A stretch of DNA of 64,000 nucleotides from Nezara viridula (lineage: Eukaryota; Arthropoda; Insecta; Hemiptera; Pentatomidae), in the NCBI GenBank assembly GCA_928085145.1, contig OV725077.1:132670755-132734754 (forward strand), in the 5' to 3' direction. The first letter of the stretch is position 1; every line of letters starts with the position of its first letter. Under the pieces are notes generated by a model. It was given only the letters and a program-made list of their open reading frames with translations, had not been told where the DNA came from and did no database searches. The position numbers and the translations under genes are program-made. Positions 55,700-64,000 of the stretch are shown piece by piece.

Positions 55700-58424
55700 G
55701 TCTACTACTAAAAAACCTTATACTGACTAGGACGTACTGCTATATGTGATTGATAGTGAGGAATACTGAATTTGCCACCCTTCCCCATTCGTCATCTTAC
55801 CTCACCTTCCCCAAAGTAAAAGTTTTTTATATCATGGTTATTTTTTATGTTGATTATTTTTTTTTTTTTTACATCCAACGACACTGTCCAAAAAGAAGGA
55901 TATACCCAATCAGTTAATTAAGACCGAATAGGTACAGAGTTTTTCTCTTGGATTATAGGGTGATGAACGATGAGATATATTTGTTTGAACACATAAATAA
56001 TGTATGGGTTCATGTGTGTTCTATTTATATTCTCATACAATGTTTTTATTATATTGCATTATTCATTTTATTTGTTTAGAATATGAGATATGAAAACATT
56101 AAAATTGAATATTAATTCTTAAATAAATCAACGAAAATTTGAATAATTTTTAGCCCCACGTTTGTATATCTGAAAGCAATAATTTTTAATGCATGCGAAA
56201 TTCCATGTGTTAATAAATTTAACATTTTCCTCCATAACCTGTTAACAATAATCTGTCTAATAGTTTGGTTAGCGATAGTTACTGTCTCGCTTTGGTGACC
56301 AAAGAGTATATAAATTAATTGAAGTAAGTCAAATATATTTGACCAAGGCTGTTTGTTCCGTAGAGTTCACTTAATCATATATGACAAAATATCTACTTCC
56401 AATAAACAGTGACTGCTGGATTTATATATTGTATATAATCAGTGTCTTCATTGATTATATAATCCAGAGCAGAGCGACCCAGAAGGGGGTTTTATGGCGC
56501 AAGTTGAGCCATCGAAATTTATGAGGGGGCATATTATGACGGGTTTTTGATTTTTTTGTAGGGGGAGCACCTTTCAACATGATTATGAATTTTCGGAATG
56601 AAAAGTTTCAAAATAAGAGACAAAGGGAAAACATGGAACAGACTGCTCTGTAATTGTGTATGATCTACGATTTTTCTAATTATACTTTCCTTTGCTTTGT
56701 TTTTCTTTAAAAACGCTGCAAATTATTTCACAATGGTTTATTTTCCTAAACAATTATACATCTGCAGTAACATTACTTTCCTAGCGACAAAGAAAAAGAA
56801 ATAAAAGGTGATTCCAATTATTGGCCTAAACATTTTTTTTTTCATCATTAGGAATTTGCTAAAAAAAAAAAAAATAGCATTACTTCAGTAACACATTCGA
56901 AAATCAAAATCCAAAACAAATGATATAACCTTTGCAGTAGAACATATAAAAAATATCTAGAGGCCATTTCTTTGCTCCAAATTGTCCGATTTTAATAACT
57001 TTTTGTTTTTCAGGAAATTTCGTAATATATTGTAATAATGTATGATTATTATAACCTAGAAATACATATGCAGAACAAAAGTAGAAAATAATAATATAAC
57101 ATAAGGTTTAATTTTTATAAAATATCTTTTTCTGGGTGCCTAGAACGCATGGGAAGAGCCAACGGACATGAGACTAACATTTTTTGGCCTAGTATCACCA
57201 TAAAATGGTATAATTATAATTAAAAATATTAATTATAATTATAAAATATAGTTATAACTATATAAAATCTAGTAATAGTTGAAGAGCCTAAAGTGATAAA
57301 CGCATACCAATGGAGGAAATGTTTCAGTGGCCAACTTCTTTGAGGTCTAGAGCGCCTTCAAAAACTTTTGAACCATGAGTCAATTATCGAGTAATTCAAC
57401 ATCAATTAAAGTTGAAAGTTTGTAAGATTAGGTTTAAGCCTGGAACTTTAAGGTCACGAAGGTTGTGACATCACCAACTTGCGCTTTAGCCATTAAAACA
57501 CTCAGTTCCTTTATGTATCGAAGTCTATAAAGTAAAATTATAGTTTATGTTTTTAAGTTCATTTTTTGTGTAATGATTTTTTTTTAATAAATAATTAGTG
57601 TGTCAAGAGTTTTTAGTAAGTATATGTGAAACAATCTAAAATAAGATTAGTTGAAATTTTATATTTAATGATGCATAAATACAGATAAGTCCAACAGAGA
57701 AATTAAAAATTCATTTTAATTAATAAAACTAAGAAACATTTTTAGTTTTTAAATACCAATCTGTGGTTGTTTTTCTTTCTTTTTTTTCTTTTAGTACATT
57801 CAATAGTATGATATAATTTCTTCTATCGTGGAGAAATGAACCATAAGAAGTAAGAACCTTCATAAAAATATTTTAATTTTCTACTTATAATAAATATTAT
57901 AAGAGGTTTAAGATCCATAGAGCGGCATATAATTTAATGGTTTGATGAGCAGAGAGGCTGGAAATTTCAAGTAATTTTATCTAATCTTCATTTATTTAGA
58001 TTCATTTATTAGAAAAACATTAGCGACAAATAGCGTCCAAAAAAACATATACACATCCATGTCATGTTTTTTGCATAGTGGGTAAGACGTATTGTACAAT
58101 ATATATATGTTTATATATTTTTATTTTTGTTGGCATGACAGACTATAATCTTCAGCCTAATGTAATGGCCTTCCAACAGATTTCGGATTTACCTATGATG
58201 AGTTAAAAAATTTCGGTTTTTTTTTTTTTTTGATCTGTCAAAAACTGATACCTTATCTGTCGCTGCATCAACAATTCAAGTAACAGCAATTGAAAAAATC
58301 ATATATTCGATAAACAGTCATTTAAACTTCATTTAGTTAATGAATGGCAGTAGTTTTGTGAAGGTAAATGGGAATAAGTTATTTTCGTTGATTTTGACCG
58401 TTTAGCACAAACACCTAGATATAA
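55700..58424. other. Long stretch without supported gene
   Basis: 56460-56580 has G-rich patches (GAAGGGGGTTTTATGGCGC) and 57280-57540 is moderately less AT-rich, but neither gives an ORF or a family match. Confidence 0.45.
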
Positions 58425-58740
58425 AGGGTGTCACGTAAGTAGAAGAAAATATTTGTAAGGTTGATAGTAGATATCAAGATCTACAAAAAAAGGTTCATAT
58501 AAACAGTTGCCAAATTTCCAGCAGAAAAGTAGAAAATTAAAGATTTGTGTTTTTTTTTAAAGAGTCTCGTTTTTTATTGAATAGGAAACGATAATTTAAA
58601 CTATATTTGATTTATTGTTTTAATAGTATTTAAAACAAATATTGTTTACGTTACTAAATATTGCTCTATAGTAAACCAGACAAAATTTAATTTAAACGAA
58701 CGAGTTTGTTATTGTTAAAAGTATTTAAAGAGCGGACAAA
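58425..58740 (+). mobile_element. Dispersed repeat R1, copy 2
   Basis: Begins AAGGGTGTCACGTAAGTAG and follows 2638-2935 block by block through AGCAGAAAAGTAGAAAA, the poly-T block, GAGTCTCGTTTT, and the TATTTAAAGAGCGGAC end. Confidence 0.6.
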
Positions 58741-59245
58741 TAAAACTATTTGTCTATTGGGCGGACAAACCCATAAAATTCACCATTTTTAAATTTTTTA
58801 TATTTGTAAAAAAAATGTGTTTTGGCAATTATATTTATTATAACACATCCCATGCCAAGAAAAAATAAGAAATAAAAGCTTTGCAACATTTAACTGTAGT
58901 CATTTTTATAGAAAAAAAACGGGTACTGCAAGGTTACCGGACAGGAAATCACATAATTTCTTTACACAACCATAGGTGAATCTCAATTTTTTTCTTAATA
59001 AACCTCAACTTTATTAAACGATATTTAGCTGTTTTTGTCTGCCCAATAGTCCTAAATGTATATACAAATGTATTTGTTTGTTTTTCTAAAAGGAGATAAA
59101 CATAGTGCTGATTTTATTAAACTAATCCAAACTTAAAAAAATAGAAAAACGAATATATGCTTCCAGTAAAGAAAACCAAGAATTTTTTTCTCATAAAGAA
59201 GCACTTCAGATTCGTTTATTGCAGGATTTGTTTTATGCCCATCAC
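58741..59245. other. No recognisable feature
   Basis: AT-rich; nothing assignable. Confidence 0.5.
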
Positions 59246-59525
59246 CACTAGCGAATCCAGAATTTAATTTTGGGGGGAGCTTCAGCCTGAAGAATTTTTT
59301 ATAATATATACATATAACGATAATTAATTTTAAAAAAATAATGAAATTAATTACCTATATGAAATGGTGTTTAAGTGGTTCTTGAAGTCTTCTTAAATAT
59401 AATTACACGAACAAGAATACTTTAAGAGATAGTTTTTAATATTTTTTTCTGTAAAACATGGTTACATTTTACCATTTTTGGGGAGGGGGCTTCAGCCCGA
59501 AAGCCCCCCCGTAGATCCGCCTGTG
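59246..59525. mobile_element. Repeat R3, copy 2 (CACTAGCG ends)
   Basis: CACTAGCGAATCCAG at the left, GTAGATCCGCCTGTG at the right, same length class and interior as 38306-38590. Flanks CCCATCAC (left) and CCCAATCAC (right) could be an imperfect duplication. Confidence 0.75.
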
Positions 59526-61178
59526 CCCAATCACAACCCATCAGGATTTTCACCTAATTCAACGTTAATATAAGTGTTGAAAAATCTAATTATTATTATT
59601 CCAAACTATGTCAAAAACTTTATATTAAATCTAAACTATGTCAAAGATCTTATGCCTTTATAAGGATTAAATTTAAAAAAAAATCATCGAACATTTTTAT
59701 TTTAATACTCTCTTATTTGTATAGGATTTATAACATTTCCTGTAGTTTTTTGAGCCCTTAATTTCAGCTATCTTTTGTATGAATACGTAAAGTGGTCGCA
59801 GGTTTCGTGGTTGTCAGAAAAAAAAAAATCACTAACAGCTCAGCCTTAATTTCATTTATTGTTCAAACCATTATCAATGTGTGTTTTTCCTCAAGTTGTT
59901 TCTGGCTTTTCAACTATGTTTCTTAATCACTGGATCATTTTGCTTTTTCTAATTTAACAACATTGCTACGATTGAATTTAAAGGCTAATGTCAAGTCTGT
60001 AAAATTTATAAACAATTCATGAAAATATCTCTTTGTATCCCAAGATAATTTTGTTTAATTAAGTGACATTTTCGAAGTTATTTAAATAAAAATTTAACAC
60101 AGTATCGGGATTAGAAGTGTTACTATTGTTTCAGAAACAAAATTTTTGTTTTCAAATTTTCTTTTCGTGATAAAATTTCCGGAATTTTAAAAAAAGTTGA
60201 CGAATTGTATCCCAAGACTTATGCGGGTTTGAGGTACTATTTACCCCAATTTATAAATTAATGAGTCAGAGAAAAATGCTCTGATAATGAAATAATTATT
60301 TAGAGAAATAGGTACGGGTCATGCCTCGAAGCAAATTTGATAGCTCTTCTCATAACGAGTCTTCTCCAGGTAGTGGGAAGAGGTAAAACGATATATATTT
60401 TTCATAGAATAGTTTTATTTTATTTATTTTTACTATAACTCACAGACCAATATAGAACGTTTGCAATCATAAAATATTTACCCAAATAACAATAGGATCA
60501 TACAGCAACCTCCGGCAAAAGATTTTCTCTATATCTGTCTAGAAAGCCATTCGGCTGTGTTTTAAAGTGTAAAATATCATTTTATTTATTTGTTTGCAAT
60601 TTTTAACAATTTATTGGTTATTAATTTCATTAATAAATGGAATAAAAATTTATTCTTATAGTATAATTTGAATTTAATTAGTACAGTGGTTAAGTTATAA
60701 TTTTGCATTTTGTGTAACTTTTATATTCCTGTATTTTTAGTCCATTATTTTCCTTTAATCTTGAATATAAGATTTCATAATTTAAAGGTTTATTTTGGAC
60801 TTTTTTCTGTTCTTTTGTTTCTGTATTCAACCATGTTTGTGATATAAACAGTATTTTGAAGAAGCTATCATATAAGGACCATTTGCTTCCGAAAATGAGT
60901 TTTTAATTGTTATTAATTCAAAGACCTTTGAAATAGGTAAATGGTATAATTTAGAGAAAACTAAATTACAACAATTATTGAATTCTAGTTGTTAAAGGGC
61001 GTAACTAAACCGGAAAATGACTTTGAAATCCGCCAAGAGCCACAACCGCAAAAGCCTTTGTCGGACAAATCAATCGAAAATTTATAATGGTATTGCCTGA
61101 CGTCGACTTGCCGCTAATGTTAAGTATGATCCGATTTAAAGTAAGTTAGCTTAGAACTTAGTTAATTTTGCCTCTGAG
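59526..61178. other. No supported gene; one tiny exon-like segment
   Basis: 60321-60369 starts ATGCCTCGAAGC and is followed by CAG/GTAGTG, but a 49-bp candidate is too short to support. Otherwise AT-rich. Confidence 0.35.
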
Positions 61179-61403
61179 TTACGAAACATTTAGTAGTGGG
61201 CTGTACATTTCGTAAGGGCAAGGAGTAGTACTGTAAGCAAGGCATTGCGGTCTTATTTCCAAAAGGTGTTTGACGTTGTGGTCTGATTTACCAAAAACAT
61301 CTTTTTCTGTACGCCTCGTCATCGTAAATTCTTCATTAACGGTAATGATTGGACCATCATTTTGTAGATAATCTTCTCTAGAAGGAAAGAAAGTACGTCC
61401 CAA
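61179..61403 (-). other. Unassigned open frame, about 75 codons
   Basis: The minus strand reads GRTFFPSREDYLQNDGPIIT, VNEEFTMTRRTEKDVFGKSD, HNVKHLLEIRPQCLAYSTTP, CPYEMYSPLLNVS and a stop; the frame stays open upstream into TFLSDFAL. Composition is more protein-like than most ORFs here, but no ATG opens it, no acceptor is evident, and I know no family. It lies next to the jockey-A copy. Confidence 0.25.
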
Positions 61404-61435
61404 TGCAAAGTCAGAAAGAAAAGTTATGATGAAAA

Positions 61436-62200
61436 CAAAAGTTTATTTGCCCACAAGTCTTAAACCTATTGCTTCCTGTCCTATAGTATCATTTAACAAT
61501 ACCGCCCTTATCTCTGTTGAACTTATCTAATATCTGGGACTCCACCTGGGCAAAAGTATAACTTGGAATCCTCATACCAGACTAAAAATACAATAAACCA
61601 CTCAACGTTTTGGAATACTTCAGCACTTACTAGATAAACGCTCCAAGTTCTTAATTAATTATAAAAGACTCATATACATGACTAGAATAAAGCTATTTGG
61701 ACATATGGAGTTCAGCTTTGGGGTTTCTCTAAACCATCGAATTTCTGTTGTATCCAATCCTTACAACACAAAATCCTCAATAATCCTTACTTTGTCACCA
61801 GTAAAATCATCCATAATGATCTTAATGTTCTTTATGTGTCCGTTTTGGCCAAATCCTTCCACAATAAACTTCTGGAACATCCGAATCCCCTTGTTTTTAG
61901 CTTTGCTTCCTCTTCGATTCCTGATAATCCTCCGAGGCATTTGAAAACAAGATGGCCTCGTGATCTTGCAATTTAGATACTTTATTAGAGTGCTACTATT
62001 GGGTAGATCCTCTACAAGTCTTTTCAAGCAATTTCATTTTCCTGTATCACCTTTAGTAGATGTATATTTATTTATTGGAGTGCTACCAATGAATAGTTTC
62101 TCTTCATGTTGTACATGTCATATTACCAATTCAAATTTACTTGTATTGTTTAACTAATACAGTTGTGAATTTCAATAAATATATAAATAATAAAAAAATA
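61436..62200 (+). pseudogene. Jockey-A LINE, longest copy in the window, 5'-truncated and broken
   Basis: The plus strand reads CPIVSFNNTALISVELI (stop) YLGLHLGK, TWNPHTRLKIQ (stop) TTQRFGILQHL, LDKRSKFLINYKRLIYMTRI then KLFGHMEF; after shifts come SFHNKLLEHPNPLV and SIPDNPPRHLKTRWPRDLA, with the ORF end near 61970. The 3' UTR contains GAGTGCTACYANTGGGTAG-like sequence twice, suggesting a small duplication at 61985-62100, and ends in an A-rich TAAATAATAAAAAAATAG. These are the palm-distal and thumb parts of Jockey RT. Confidence 0.85.
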
Positions 62201-62861
62201 GTAAACTTGTCCATATAACAATATATCTATGGTCATTTGAGAAGTTTTTAAATTCCTTAAGATATATTTTAAAAAACATCAATATAGGACCAAATTTTCG
62301 CTATTATAATTCATACACGTTTTGTCTATTATTTTTAATGAAACATAGCAATTGGTCAATTAAAATAAAATTACTCCCTCCCTCTCATTCACTCATTCTC
62401 ATATTATATTGGCGTTTGTTCACTGACCAATATACTATGAGAATTATTCGCTTAGGCCGACAAGTCTCACATATGTTAAAATGAATTATACATATTAGTG
62501 ATTTTTGTATATTTTTTTAATTTAAATTTAATATCAGAGGACAGAATATGTATCTTCCCAAAGCTAAATGATTAAACATTCCAAGAGTTCTAATTTAATT
62601 TAAACCTGTCTAATATAATTTAACCAGTAGAATCTATACATAGAATCTTGATATTCGGAAATTATATAACAGAACTGCATACATAAGGTTTTGTTGTTTT
62701 AATAGTACAATGATGCAAATATATTTTTATTTTATTAGAGCTGAAACATGTTCTTTAAAATATGGAACCAACTAATATTTATCTGTGAGAGGGAGGACGG
62801 CCCATAATATTATCATTGAAGAGGTCCGAATAAGAAAGATATTGCTAGGATTGGAATATTC
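62201..62861. other. No recognisable feature
   Basis: AT-rich; nothing assignable. Confidence 0.5.
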
Positions 62862-63002
62862 ATGAATATGGACAAAAAGAGCCGAGCTCGCGCCCAACTT
62901 TCCGATGCCGTTCTGCCAAAGATGTTCTATTCCGTCTCTAACAGTTTCTCAGAGACCCTGTGTCCTCTGGGCCAATGGACTGCGAAATTGGCAAACTTTT
63001 AG
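62862..63002 (+). other. Short ORF (46 codons) in GC-richer block
   Basis: ATG to TAG encoding MNMDKKSRARAQLSDAVLPK, MFYSVSNSFSETLCPLGQWT, AKLANF. The block 62800-63100 is clearly less AT-rich than its flanks. No family recognised. It may be part of a conserved non-coding region rather than a gene. Confidence 0.2.
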
Positions 63003-63359
63003 AAACCCGTCCAACCTATCATGTAAAAGTATTTCGTCTTCACGGGACAGTGGAGATATAGACTGATCCCAGTTGGAGTCAGTTCAAAAATAGTTATTAT
63101 TTTGCTCTTTATTCGTTCCGCATACGTACAGGTTATTTTTAAGCGATTATTTTTTTTAAGTATACGCTACAATTTAGTACTTGAAGACACCTATGTAGAG
63201 GACTTAGTCGATAGCTTTATTAGGAAGAAAGGAACGTTGTGCCTGTCTGAACTTATTTAACAGTGTTGCTAACGCATCGTGCAACATAACGCAAGTAGAG
63301 ACCTACTTTTTAACCGACAAAACTATTTATATTATATTAACTATTTTTATTCTATTTCT
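63003..63359. other. No recognisable feature
   Basis: Mixed composition; nothing assignable. Confidence 0.45.
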
Positions 63360-63464
63360 TTAAATTAGTTATTACTTAGCAGTGATTAACCGTTGACTGT
63401 TGTCGACTGTTTTTGTGAGTGTGTGTGTTTGTGAAGAAGTGCGTTGGATACGGTTGTGACATAT
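63360..63464 (+). other. Possible untranslated first exon ending in a splice donor
   Basis: A perfect donor CTAG/GTAAGTTT ends an unstructured GT-rich segment (GTGAGTGTGTGTGTTTGTG). AGCAGTGATT near 63379 could act as an initiator. No TATA box or coding sequence supports it. Confidence 0.2.
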
Positions 63465-64000
63465 TTTCTAGGTAAGTTTGTGAATTTTTTTTTTTTTATG
63501 TACCGAGAAAACGCTCAAGGACGACTGAAAGTTGATTCTAACACAAATGTTTATGCCTTATGTAGTTATAAGCGATTAAATTGTTATATAATAAATACAA
63601 GTTATTATATAATATATATATATCTTTTTTAAACCTGTCACTGCTGATCTCAAGCACTGTCACAACTGTCCTTGGGATGAGGTTGGTTCTGGCATTTTCT
63701 CTTTTTTTCAAATTTGCTCCTATGAGATAACCATTGTATATACGAACAAAATTTTAGTATTAATATGTAGTCACTTACGTGTTAAATGTCCTATTGTTTC
63801 GATTTCATATCTTCAAACAGGACAAACTTATCAAAAATTTGAATAATCAGTTTGGTTTGTCTCTCTTGCCACTTTAAAATCAATAAAGACGTGATTCGAA
63901 ATAAACATTTTTTTTTTAACTACGTAGAGCCATAAAAAAATAAATTAAATCTCGTGAACGTACATAATAATAATAATGTGGCTAAGGAGCCTCAGAGATA
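63465..64000. other. No recognisable feature
   Basis: AT-rich to the end of the window; the 62-codon ORF 63444-63632 has no support. Confidence 0.5.

Noticed and set aside
61960..62157. 65-codon plus-strand ORF
   Set aside because: Lies in the 3' UTR of the jockey-A copy.
1..64000. CRISPR array, bacterial operon or organelle insertion
   Set aside because: No regularly spaced unique spacers, no Shine-Dalgarno-led gene clusters, and no long conserved ORFs or rRNA-like stretches.

Overview
The window looks like intergenic or intronic DNA from an arthropod, most likely an insect nuclear genome. By eye it is about 70% A+T and has long (TA)n tracts. It carries many broken Jockey-clade LINE 3' ends, tRNA-derived SINEs, hAT-type elements and a Penelope-like element (PLE), and no dense array of long open reading frames. 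There are no operons, CRISPR arrays or convincing stand-alone tRNA or rRNA genes. I cannot name the species. Names such as jockey-A, SINE-1 or R2 below are my own labels for families that recur inside this window.

Layout. 0-10 kb: a jockey-B LINE tail (295-760), a (TA)n tract followed by repeat R1, a small inverted-repeat element next to a 1.08-kb CT/GA tract (4045-5119), a 26-bp hairpin tandem repeat, and a jockey-A tail. 10-20 kb: repeat R2, and a near-perfect 1.87-kb palindrome (11838-13705) made of two 5'-truncated PLE copies joined head to head, each ending in a GIY-YIG nuclease reading frame and a hammerhead-ribozyme-like motif. Short inverted-repeat elements and degenerate repeats follow. 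20-32 kb: MITE-like elements, SINE-1 and SINE-2 copies (one SINE-1 sits inside a foldback element with a 13-bp target duplication), two more LINE fragments, and a TAATTA-rich block that could be a conserved regulatory element. 32-43 kb: (TA)n tracts, a possible exon of an alkylglycerol-monooxygenase-like gene (35582-35860), a jockey-A copy nested in a hAT-like element with an 11-bp duplication, a 334-bp inverted-repeat element with a second hammerhead-like motif, and a mirrored array of about 117-bp repeat units that keep an open reading frame on both sides (40433-41195). 43-55 kb: R2, a decayed transposase-like pseudogene (44165-45070), a hAT MITE family with exact 8-bp duplications, a candidate spliced exon (49240-49391), and a junction of three mobile elements. 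55-64 kb: SINE-2, second copies of R1 and R3, the longest jockey-A copy (61436-62200), and two weak exon-like segments.

Almost everything that can be supported is mobile DNA. Nested insertions give a relative order of events: the foldback element is older than SINE-1, and the CAGGGCCGG hAT element is older than jockey-A. Host gene content is limited to a few exon-sized candidates, none proven. The most unusual items are the PLE palindrome with its ribozyme-like ends and the mirrored 39-codon repeat array.
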